Assembly (NCBI GenBank): GCA_030624945.1
Contig: JAUXJB010000091.1
Coordinates: 1-6,532, forward strand
Source: Deltaproteobacteria bacterium
GTDB lineage: Bacteria > Myxococcota_A > UBA9160 > SZUA-336
Direction of reading: 5' to 3'
DNA length: 6,532 bases
Shown here in pieces: positions 1-5,931 of this stretch (position 1 is the first letter of the stretch; each line of letters opens with the position of its first letter). The notes beneath the pieces were generated by a model that was not told the origin of the DNA, did not search any database, and saw only the letters and a program-made list of their open reading frames with translations. The position numbers and the translations under genes are program-made.

Positions 1-1101
1 AACGGCAACCTGACCAACGCGCGAGCCATTCGCGACGAGCTGGAGAGCTTTGGCTCGATCTTCCAGTCGACCATGGACTCAGAGGTCTTCGCGCATCTCT
101 TCGCCCGGACGCGGGGCACGTTGCCCGAACGTCTCTCCGACACGCTCTCGCGCGTGCGCGGTGCCTTCTCCCTGGCCATGATGGTCGACGACGTCCTGAT
201 CGCGGCCCGCGATCCCTACGGCTTTCGGCCGCTCTCGCTGGGTCGTCTCGACTCGGCCTGGGTCGTGGCGAGCGAGACCTGTGCCTTCGACCTGATCGGT
301 GCGACCTTCGAACGAGACGTCGAGCCCGGCGAGCTCCTCATCATCCGCCGCGGCCGCCTGCGGTCGTTGCAGCCGCTGCCGAAGGTGCCGGAGAAGCTCT
401 GCATCTTCGAGCACATCTACTTCGCGCGCCCCGACTCGCGCGTGTTCGGGAGCAACGTCTACCAGACGCGCAAGCAGCTCGGACGCGAGCTGGCGCGCGA
501 ATCCGGAGTCGCGGCCGACATGGTGGTGCCCGTCCTCGACTCCGGGGCCGCGGCGGCGCTGGGCTACGCGGAGGCGGCGGGCCTGCCGTACGAGACGGGC
601 ATCATCCGGAACCACTTCCGGGGCCGCACGTTCATCGAGCCGGAGCAGTCGATCCGCCACTTTGGTGTGCGAATCAAGCACAACGCGATCCGGGAGGTCG
701 TGGAGGGCAAGCGCCTCGTTGTGGTCGAGGACTCGATCGTCCGCGGCACCACGCTCACGAAGCTGGTGCCGCTTCTGCGGGCCGCCGGGGCGCGCGAGGT
801 CCACCTTCGCGTCGCTGCCGCCCCGACGACGAATCCGTGTTTCTACGGGATCGACATGCCGACGCGAGGGGAGCTAATCGCATCCAGCCGGACCGTCGAA
901 GAGGTCCGCGCGGCGCTCGGCGCCGACAGTCTCGCGTACCTGTCTCTCGAAGCCATGCGAGGCGTCGCGGCCTCGATGAAGCACGGCTTCTGCGACGCCT
1001 GCTTCTCGGGGGATTACGTGATCCCGGTGGAAGAGATCAAGGCGGTGGAGAAGCAGATCCCGCTTTTCGAGGACGAAGCGCCCGATTCCCTGTCGGACTA
1101 G
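1..1101 (+). CDS. purF: Amidophosphoribosyltransferase (glutamine PRPP amidotransferase), 5'-partial
   Basis: PurF catalyses the first committed step of purine synthesis in the cytoplasm: PRPP plus glutamine gives 5-phosphoribosylamine. The frame is open from base 1, so the gene starts upstream; 366 codons are visible and roughly 100 N-terminal residues, including the catalytic Cys of the Ntn glutaminase domain, are missing. Visible signatures are the glutaminase NGNLTN at the very start, the FARPDS segment after Cys 400-402, and the PRPP-binding loop [12 protein letters not shown] (718-753). In that loop the first acidic residue is Glu where Asp is usual. Four cysteines (codons 400-402, 838-840, 991-993 and 1000-1002, the last two as CDAC) match the ligands of the [4Fe-4S] cluster known from Bacillus-type PurF, so this is probably the iron-sulfur form. 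The stop codon overlaps that of gmd on the other strand. The ATG at 73 is internal, not the start. Confidence 0.97.
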   Translation, partial: NGNLTNARAIRDELESFGSIFQSTMDSEVFAHLFARTRGTLPERLSDTLSRVRGAFSLAMMVDDVLIAARDPYGFRPLSLGRLDSAWVVASETCAFDLIGATFERDVEPGELLIIRRGRLRSLQPLPKVPEKLCIFEHIYFARPDSRVFGSNVYQTRKQLGRELARESGVAADMVVPVLDSGAAAALGYAEAAGLPYETGIIRNHFRGRTFIEPEQSIRHFGVRIKHNAIREVVEGKRLVVVEDSIVRGTTLTKLVPLLRAAGAREVHLRVAAAPTTNPCFYGIDMPTRGELIASSRTVEEVRAALGADSLAYLSLEAMRGVAASMKHGFCDACFSGDYVIPVEEIKAVEKQIPLFEDEAPDSLSD

Positions 1102-2138
1102 CTTCTGGCGAAGAGCTCCAGGTCGGCCTCCACCATGATCCGGACCAGCTCTGGAAAGCGCACGCGGGGTACCCAGCCGAGCTCCTCCCGTGCCTTGCTC
1201 GCGTCGCCCACCAGCAGATCGACCTCCGCCGGCCGGTAGAAGCTCGGGTCTACCTCGACGAGCGGCGTCCCGCTCTTGCGGTCTCGGCCGATCTCCTTGT
1301 CGGCCTCCCCCTCCCACTCGACCTCGAAGTCGAGCAGCCCGGCCGCGATCTCGATCAGCTCCCGGACCGAGTGGTTCTCGCCCGTCGCCGCCACGTAGTC
1401 ATCCGGCTCATCCTGCTGCAGCATTCGCCACATCATCTCGACGTACTCGGGGGCGTAGCCCCAGTCCCGTTTGGATTCGAGGTTGCCGATGCTCAGCGGC
1501 CCCGCCCCGCGCAGCTTCAGCTGGGCGAGTCCGCTCGTCACCTTGCGGGTGACGAAGTTCTCGCCCCGGCGCGGAGACTCGTGGTTGAACAGGATCCCGT
1601 TGCTGGCATGCATGTCGTACGCCTCCCGGTAACCCCGGACGATCCAGTACGCGTAGAGCTTCGCCACGGCGTAGGGTGAGCGCGGGTAGAAGGGCGTGGT
1701 CTCCCGCTGGGGGACCTCCGCCACCTTGCCGAACAGCTCCGATGTGGATGCCTGGTAGAAGCGGCTGTCGAGCTTGTTGCTGCGCATCGCCTCCAGCAGG
1801 CGCAACGTGCCCGTGGCGTCGACGTCGCTCGTGTATTCCGGCTGCTGGAACGAGATGCCCACGTGGCTCTGCGCGGCCAGGTTGTAGACCTCGTCGGGGC
1901 GCACGAGCGCGACGATCCGGTTCAAGCTGCTGGAGTCGCCGAGGTCGCCGTAGTGCAGCTCGAAGACCAGCCCTTCGCGTCGCGCTCTCTCCCGCACCGG
2001 CTCGATGCGGTCTCGGTTCCAGCTCGACGTTCGGCGGGCAATCCCGTGTACCTCGTAGCCCTTGCCGAGCAGGAGCTCGGCCAGGTACGAGCCGTCCTGG
2101 CCCGTCACACCCGTGATCAAAGCAACCTTCTTCTGCAT
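1098..2138 (-). CDS. gmd: GDP-mannose 4,6-dehydratase
   Basis: Gmd converts GDP-D-mannose to GDP-4-keto-6-deoxy-D-mannose, the precursor of GDP-fucose, GDP-rhamnose and related sugars for surface glycans. The 346-residue protein is of normal length for this extended short-chain dehydrogenase family. Visible are the nucleotide-binding GVTGQDG (residues 10-16), the NLAAQSHV strand (86-93), the TSE triad region (Thr132, Ser133, Glu134), the catalytic pair Tyr156/Lys160 in YAVAK, and the Gmd-typical [17 protein letters not shown] and [16 protein letters not shown] blocks. I chose the ATG at 2138 because the Rossmann strand begins at once ([10 protein letters not shown]) and GGAG lies 6 nt upstream. 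An in-frame GTG at 2198 would add 20 residues that look unlike the family. It diverges from the HAD phosphatase and converges on purF. A close alternative is a Gmd-like dehydratase acting on GDP-heptose, given the neighbour. Confidence 0.95.
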   Translation of the reverse strand: MQKKVALITGVTGQDGSYLAELLLGKGYEVHGIARRTSSWNRDRIEPVRERARREGLVFELHYGDLGDSSSLNRIVALVRPDEVYNLAAQSHVGISFQQPEYTSDVDATGTLRLLEAMRSNKLDSRFYQASTSELFGKVAEVPQRETTPFYPRSPYAVAKLYAYWIVRGYREAYDMHASNGILFNHESPRRGENFVTRKVTSGLAQLKLRGAGPLSIGNLESKRDWGYAPEYVEMMWRMLQQDEPDDYVAATGENHSVRELIEIAAGLLDFEVEWEGEADKEIGRDRKSGTPLVEVDPSFYRPAEVDLLVGDASKAREELGWVPRVRFPELVRIMVEADLELFARS

Positions 2139-2144
2139 CAAGAG

Positions 2145-2148
2145 CTCC
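2145..2148 (-). promoter_or_regulatory. Shine-Dalgarno site of gmd
   Basis: GGAG on the minus strand, with a 6-nt spacer (CTCTTG) to the ATG at 2138-2136. It decides the start in favour of the shorter protein over the in-frame GTG at 2198. Confidence 0.7.
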
Positions 2149-2263
2149 GGTTCCGAAATCGCACCCGGGATCCTGCCGGATTGGCGGCCGGCCGTCACCT
2201 TCGAGGGCCCGGCCTACGACCGCGCTTGCGTCGCGAAATGGGCTCGGTGAGACTGGGCGGACC

Positions 2264-2806
2264 GTGAGCCCCTTCGTCTTCCTCGACCGCGACGGCACGC
2301 TCGTGCGTGACCGCGGCTACGTCCATCGCATCGAGGACTACGAGCTCCTGCCGGGTGTCCCCCAGGCGCTTCGGAAACTGGCGAAGGCGGGCTTTCGACT
2401 CGTGATCGTGACAAACCAGAGCGGGATCGGGCGCGGCTACTTCACCGCCGAGGACTTCGAACGCTTCCAGGCACACCTCGTGGGCGACCTCGGCCGGCAC
2501 GGGGTCCAGGTGGTGCGGACCTATCACTGTCCCCATCGGCCCGCTGAGGGCTGTGGCTGTCGGAAGCCGGCGACGGGGTTGCTCGAGCGAGCGCAGCGCG
2601 AGCTGGGCGCCGACCTGGCCGCGAGCTGGGTGATCGGCGACAGCGAGGGCGACGCGGAACTCGCGAGACGCGCGGGCTGCTGCGGCGCCGTTCTGCTCGG
2701 CTCATCAGCGGACACAGCGGCCACAGAGTCCGTTCAGCAGGCTCCCGATCTCGAGGCGGCGGCGGCCATCGTGATCCGCCGCGCGGCGGAGCCCGAGCCG
2801 AGCTAG
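2264..2806 (+). CDS. gmhB: HAD-superfamily heptose-bisphosphate phosphatase (GmhB-like; HisB-N-like alternative)
   Basis: The 180-residue protein is a stand-alone HAD-IIIA phosphatase. GmhB removes the C7 phosphate of D-glycero-D-manno-heptose 1,7-bisphosphate on the way to LPS or S-layer heptose. Visible are the nucleophile motif DRDGT (Asp8, acid/base Asp10), motif II TNQSGIGRG (Thr50), Lys101 in CRKP, motif IV GDSEGD (Asp126, Asp130), and a structural zinc site CPH...CGC (Cys89, His91, Cys97, Cys99). The zinc loop is short, with His-to-Cys spacing of 6 as in the HisB N-terminal histidinol phosphatase; many GmhB proteins also have it, so histidinol phosphatase cannot be excluded. The GTG start gives the usual N-terminus just before DRDGT, but its ribosome site is weak and neither the ATG at 2238 nor the GTG at 2247 is in frame. 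It diverges from gmd, which supports a sugar-nucleotide role. The last residues, after about 155, are low-complexity and Ala/Glu-rich. Confidence 0.85.
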   Translation: MSPFVFLDRDGTLVRDRGYVHRIEDYELLPGVPQALRKLAKAGFRLVIVTNQSGIGRGYFTAEDFERFQAHLVGDLGRHGVQVVRTYHCPHRPAEGCGCRKPATGLLERAQRELGADLAASWVIGDSEGDAELARRAGCCGAVLLGSSADTAATESVQQAPDLEAAAAIVIRRAAEPEPS

Positions 2807-4401
2807 GCCGCGCTCTCGGAGCGTCTGAGGACCGTAGCGCGGGCGATTGTCGCCGTCTCCGGATAGTCGACGGTGTAGTGCAAGCCCCGGGTCTCCTTGC
2901 GTGCGAGGGCGCTCTCCACGATCAGCTCCGCGACCGTCGCCAGGTTGCGCAGCTCGACCAGCCCCGGCGTCAGCTTGAAGTCCCAGTAGTACTCGCGGAT
3001 CTCGCGCTGCAGCAGCTCGATTCTGCGCTGGGCGCGCGCCAGGCGCTTGTTGCTGCGCACGATGCCCACGTAGTTCCACATCATCCGTCGTATCTCGTCC
3101 CAGTTGGCGGCCACGAGCACGGCTTCGGTGGGATCGCTCGCGTGACCGGGATCCCAGCGGGGCAGGGGGGGCGGCGTCTCGAGATCTGCGGTAGTGCGGG
3201 CGATGGCCTCCGCGGCGGCGGCTCGCGCGAACACCACGCCCTCGAGCAGGGAGTTCGACGCCAGCCGGTTCGCCCCGTGCAATCCCGTGCACGCGACCTC
3301 GCCCGCAGCGAACAGGTTGCGGATGTCCGTCTCGCCGCACAGGTCCGTGCGAACACCGCCGCAGGCGTAGTGCGCGGCCGGGACGACGGGCAGCGGCTGC
3401 TTCGCCATGTCGAAGCCGTACCGCGCGCAGCGCTCGAAGATGTTCGGGAACCGCGAGCGGATGAACTGGGCGTCCATGGCGGTGCAGTCCAGATACACGC
3501 AGTCGTCGCCCGTCCGCTTGAGCTCGAAGTCGATCGCGCGGGCGACGATGTCGCGAGGGGCCAGGTCCGCGCGCTCGTCGTAGCGGGGCATGAAGCGTTC
3601 CCCGGCCTTGTTGCGCAGCACGCCGCCCTCGCCGCGTACGGCCTCGCTGATGAGGAACGAGCGGGCCTCGGGGTGGTAGAGGCAGGTCGGGTGGAACTGG
3701 TAGAACTCCATGTTCGCGATGCTGGCACCGGCCCGATAGCCCATGGCGACGCCATCGCCAGAGGCGATGTCCGGATTGCTGGTGTACACGTACACCTTTC
3801 CGCAGCCGCCGGTGGCCAGCATCACGATCGGCGCGCGGAAGGTTGACACCTCTCCCGTGTCCTCGTCGAGGATGTAGGCGCCGAGCACGCGCGAGGAGTT
3901 CGGTAGCCCGAGCTTGCGCGTCGTCACCAGGTCGACCGCAATGGCGTTCGCGAGGAGCCGGATGTTCGGGTGCTCCTCGCAGCGCTGCACCAGAACGCGT
4001 TCGATCTCCTGGCCCGTGAAATCCGCGGCGTGCAGCACGCGTCGGTGGGAGTGCCCACCCTCGCGGCCCAGATCGTAGCCCGGCTCTCGGTCGCTCGGGT
4101 CGAACCGCACACCCAGGTCGATCAGGCCGTGAACCGCTTCCGGACCGTGCTCGATCACGAAGCGAACCACGGCCTCGTCGCACAGCCCCGCCCCCGCGCG
4201 CAATGTGTCCTCGACGTGAGACTCGAGGGAGTCGGCCGAGTCGATGACCGCCGCGATCCCGCCCTGGGCGTAGTTCGTGGCCGATTCGGCGGTGCCCTTC
4301 TTGGTCACCACGGCCACCGACCCGTGCTCCGCGACCCGCAGGGCGAAGCTCAGCCCGGCGATCCCGCTGCCCAGCACCAGGAAACGAGTTTCCACGTCCA
4401 T
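2803..4401 (-). CDS. nadB: L-aspartate oxidase
   Basis: NadB is a cytoplasmic FAD enzyme that oxidises L-aspartate to iminoaspartate, which NadA condenses to quinolinate for NAD synthesis. Its 532 residues match the family (about 540 in E. coli). Visible are the FAD-binding GSGIAG (11-16), NYAQGGIA (43-50), GREGGHSHRR (112-121), QFHPT with His237, EAVRGEGG (253-260), ERADLAPRDIVAR with Arg283, HYACGG with His344, and GLHGANRLASNSLLEG (373-388). Glu114, His237, Arg283 and His344 correspond to the E. coli active-site residues Glu121, His244, Arg290 and His351. Ser252 stands where E. coli has Thr259, a conservative change. These features and the C-terminal helical domain favour NadB over fumarate reductase or succinate dehydrogenase flavoproteins. 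The ATG begins right before the Rossmann strand, but no good Shine-Dalgarno precedes it. nadA and nadC are not in the window. Its stop overlaps that of gmhB. Confidence 0.96.
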   Translation of the reverse strand: MDVETRFLVLGSGIAGLSFALRVAEHGSVAVVTKKGTAESATNYAQGGIAAVIDSADSLESHVEDTLRAGAGLCDEAVVRFVIEHGPEAVHGLIDLGVRFDPSDREPGYDLGREGGHSHRRVLHAADFTGQEIERVLVQRCEEHPNIRLLANAIAVDLVTTRKLGLPNSSRVLGAYILDEDTGEVSTFRAPIVMLATGGCGKVYVYTSNPDIASGDGVAMGYRAGASIANMEFYQFHPTCLYHPEARSFLISEAVRGEGGVLRNKAGERFMPRYDERADLAPRDIVARAIDFELKRTGDDCVYLDCTAMDAQFIRSRFPNIFERCARYGFDMAKQPLPVVPAAHYACGGVRTDLCGETDIRNLFAAGEVACTGLHGANRLASNSLLEGVVFARAAAAEAIARTTADLETPPPLPRWDPGHASDPTEAVLVAANWDEIRRMMWNYVGIVRSNKRLARAQRRIELLQREIREYYWDFKLTPGLVELRNLATVAELIVESALARKETRGLHYTVDYPETATIARATVLRRSESAA

Positions 4402-4488
4402 CGTGGCGGCAGTCTACTGCGCCGCCCGGATCCGCAGCCAGTGGCGCGCAGGAGGGAGGCGCAAGTGCCCGGCTTTCTGACCGATCAC

Positions 4489-4503
4489 CTGACCGGGGTT
4501 CAG
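4489..4503. promoter_or_regulatory. Operator-like dyad between nadB and the transglycosylase gene
   Basis: The 15-bp block CTGACCGGGGTTCAG has arms CTGA-C / G-TCAG, that is 5 of 6 arm positions symmetric around a G-rich centre. The left arm CTGACCG also occurs as a direct repeat at 4477-4483, 12 bp away (about one helical turn). It sits in the 189-bp divergent gap, where a regulator of either gene could bind. No known regulator motif was recognised, and chance cannot be excluded in GC-rich DNA. Confidence 0.25.
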
Positions 4504-4577
4504 TCCGGGACCCGCCTGCGCCGATAGGTTCAAGCAGGGACTCGTGCGAGAGCGGCTCGGCGGGGCTCCCGGGCATC

Positions 4578-4582
4578 GGAGG
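4578..4582 (+). promoter_or_regulatory. Shine-Dalgarno site of the lytic transglycosylase gene
   Basis: A perfect GGAGG with an 8-nt spacer to the ATG at 4591. It fixes that start and is the strongest ribosome site in the window. Confidence 0.8.
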
Positions 4583-4590
4583 TCTCGAGC

Positions 4591-5196
4591 ATGTCGGTCT
4601 CCCGGCAGATTGGCAGATTGATGCTGGCGGCAGCATTGCTGGTGCTGGCGTTCCCGGAGACTGCCCGTGCTCAGATCTACAGCTGGACGGACCCCAGCGG
4701 CTCGGTCCATTTCACCGACTATCCTCGACACGAGGGATTTTCCCCATATCAGATCAAGCCCATCCGGCCGATCCCCCAGCCCACAGGGCGTTTCATCTCT
4801 ACGCGGGCCTGGGACGGGCTCATCTCCCGCATGGCCCGGGAGCAGAGCGTCGCCCCCGCCCTGGTCAAGGCAGTCATTCACGCCGAATCGGCCTTCAATC
4901 CCCGGGCGGTGTCACGGAAGGGCGCCATGGGCCTGATGCAGCTCATGCCGCAGACCTCTCGCTCCCTGGGGGTGGACGATCCCTTCAACCCGTGGCAAAA
5001 CATTGACGGGGGGACGCGCTACTTGCGGACGATGCTCAACCTCTTCCCGGGCGAGCCGCAGCTGGCGCTCGCCGCGTACAACGCGGGGGTGGAGACGGTC
5101 AAGCGATTCCAGGGCGTCCCACCCTATCCGGAGACACGCACCTACGTGAGGCGAGTCATGAGGCTCTACAAGAGATACCATGCAGACTTCCGTTGA
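4591..5196 (+). CDS. Secreted lytic transglycosylase (DUF4124 + SLT domain)
   Basis: The product probably cleaves the MurNAc-GlcNAc bond of peptidoglycan in the periplasm, leaving 1,6-anhydro ends. Its 201 residues begin with a signal peptide (Arg5, Arg9, hydrophobic 10-21, likely cut after Ala27 in TARA|QIYSW). A short DUF4124-type module follows (about 29-45, YSWTDPSGSVHFTDYP), then a Pro-rich linker (52-66) and a goose-lysozyme-like SLT domain (about 73-195). In the SLT domain Glu99 of HAESAFNP is the expected catalytic acid, GAMGLMQLMP (111-120) forms the conserved core, and AYNAG (162-166) lines the substrate groove. There is no lipobox cysteine, so it is soluble or wall-associated. It is small, like other Slt70-C-type stand-alone enzymes. 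Its last 17 nt overlap pgsA, suggesting co-transcription. I cannot assign a specific gene name. Confidence 0.92.
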   Translation: MSVSRQIGRLMLAAALLVLAFPETARAQIYSWTDPSGSVHFTDYPRHEGFSPYQIKPIRPIPQPTGRFISTRAWDGLISRMAREQSVAPALVKAVIHAESAFNPRAVSRKGAMGLMQLMPQTSRSLGVDDPFNPWQNIDGGTRYLRTMLNLFPGEPQLALAAYNAGVETVKRFQGVPPYPETRTYVRRVMRLYKRYHADFR

Positions 5197-5797
5197 AACC
5201 ACAGGCCTAGGCAGCTCCGTGCCCATCGAGAAGTTCTGGAACGCACCCAATTTCATCACGCTGTTCAGGATCGCGGCGACGCCGCTGCTGCTCCTGAATC
5301 TGTTCTGGCAGGGACGCTTCTGGTCCACGTTGGTGGGCCTCGGATTCCTGGCGGTGTCGCTCACCGACCTCCTCGACGGTTACCTGGCCCGTCGCACCGG
5401 CGAAGAGACCCGTGTCGGCAAGCTGCTCGACCCCATCGCGGACAAGATCCTGGTGATGGCGGCGCTCATCGTGCTGGTTGCGATCCCGCGCGTGAACGAG
5501 TGGGGGGTGATCATGGCGATTGCCATCCTGGGCCGCGAGATCGCCGTCACGGGCCTGCGCGCCATGGCTTCCGCCGAGGGGGTGGTGATGCCGGCCGCCT
5601 CGATGGGCAAGTGGAAGACCGGTTTTCAGATCGCCGCGCTGACAGGTCTCCTCCTCCACTACCCCGTTCTCGGGATATCCCTACATGACGTCGGGATGAT
5701 CCTGCTGGTGATCGCCACGGTGATCACGCTCTGGTCCGGGTACGATTACTTCACCGGCTACCTGAGCCGCCGCGGCGCGCCCTCCGCCAGCCCTTGA
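5180..5797 (+). CDS. pgsA: CDP-diacylglycerol--glycerol-3-phosphate 3-phosphatidyltransferase
   Basis: PgsA, in the inner membrane, joins CDP-diacylglycerol and glycerol 3-phosphate to phosphatidylglycerolphosphate, the precursor of phosphatidylglycerol and cardiolipin. The 205-residue protein carries the complete CDP-alcohol phosphotransferase motif D-x2-DG-x2-AR-x8-G-x3-D-x3-D (Asp63, Asp66, Gly67, Ala70, Arg71, Gly80, Asp84, Asp88), whose aspartates bind the metals. PNFITLFRI near the N-terminus, REIAVTGLR (119-127) and GKWKTGFQ (143-150) are PgsA-type and favour it over phosphatidylserine or cardiolipin synthases of the same family. About six hydrophobic stretches are seen (roughly 26-43, 49-66, 89-103, 108-124, 149-165, 170-187). 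The ATG lies inside the transglycosylase gene, with only a weak AAGAGA ribosome site, so translational coupling is likely. An in-frame GTG at 5219 would remove 13 variable residues and is a possible alternative start. Confidence 0.94.
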   Translation: MQTSVETTGLGSSVPIEKFWNAPNFITLFRIAATPLLLLNLFWQGRFWSTLVGLGFLAVSLTDLLDGYLARRTGEETRVGKLLDPIADKILVMAALIVLVAIPRVNEWGVIMAIAILGREIAVTGLRAMASAEGVVMPAASMGKWKTGFQIAALTGLLLHYPVLGISLHDVGMILLVIATVITLWSGYDYFTGYLSRRGAPSASP

Positions 5798-5822
5798 CGG
5801 AAGCGGTCCCCCGCCCCATAAA
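5794..5822 (+). promoter_or_regulatory. Sigma70-like promoter of the tRNA-Gly gene
   Basis: TTGACG at 5794-5799 (5 of 6 to the -35 consensus) and CATAAA at 5817-5822 (4 of 6 to the -10 consensus), separated by exactly 17 bp. The -35 box contains the pgsA stop codon (TGA, 5795-5797). Initiation 6-8 nt after the -10 box would leave a 5' leader of only a few nucleotides before the tRNA at 5832. Confidence 0.6.
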
Positions 5823-5831
5823 TCAAGCCGC

Positions 5832-5907
5832 GCACGAGTAGCTCAGTTGGTAGAGCTCCACGTTGCCAACGTGGTTGTCGCCGGTTCGAGTCCGGTCTCG
5901 TGCTCCA
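5832..5907 (+). tRNA. tRNA-Gly (anticodon GCC)
   Basis: A complete 76-nt cloverleaf that decodes GGC/GGU glycine codons. The acceptor stem is GCACGAG (5832-5838) with CTCGTGC (5897-5903), all 7 pairs matched. The D stem is GCTC/GAGC (5841-5844, 5853-5856) with loop AGTTGGTA. The anticodon stem is CCACG/CGTGG (5858-5862, 5870-5874), with loop TTGCCAA and anticodon GCC at 5865-5867. The variable loop has 5 nt. The T stem is GCCGG/CCGGT (5880-5884, 5892-5896, one G-T pair), with loop TTCGAGT. Discriminator T 5904 is followed by an encoded CCA (5905-5907). The gene is intact although a recombinase gene lies directly downstream, as expected when an integrating element restores the tRNA 3' end. Confidence 0.97.
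5880..5907 (+). other. Candidate attachment site (attL/attR core) in the tRNA-Gly 3' end
   Basis: The T arm and acceptor 3' strand of tRNA genes are the standard target of tyrosine-recombinase elements, and a recombinase gene ends 24 nt further on. The location is inferred from context. The second copy that would prove it is not in this window, so the exact core and its ends are unknown. Confidence 0.4.
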
Positions 5908-5931
5908 AGTTTTGCGCACTGAACCAGCCAG

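Noticed and set aside
837..1679. A 280-codon plus-strand frame crossing the purF end and running antisense to gmd
   Set aside because: It joins an out-of-frame part of purF to the antisense of gmd, has no recognisable domain, and both overlapped genes are complete and conserved in their own frames.
2139..2198. A 20-residue N-terminal extension of Gmd from the GTG at 2198
   Set aside because: The extension does not resemble the family, while the ATG at 2138 starts directly at the Rossmann strand and has GGAG at a good distance.
1408..2298. A 296-codon minus-strand frame over gmd and the divergent gap
   Set aside because: Shifted frame of gmd with low-complexity Arg/Ala/Gly-rich translation; the gmd frame carries all family motifs.
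2705..4636. A 643-codon open frame on the minus strand, longer than nadB, overlapping it almost completely
   Set aside because: Its translation is Arg/Gly/Ala/Pro-rich without family motifs, and it is a shifted frame of a clear, full-length nadB. Long empty frames are expected at this GC content.
5908..5931. A terminator between the tRNA and the integrase
   Set aside because: There is a TTTT run just after the CCA, but no GC-rich hairpin precedes it other than the tRNA itself, so I do not call one.
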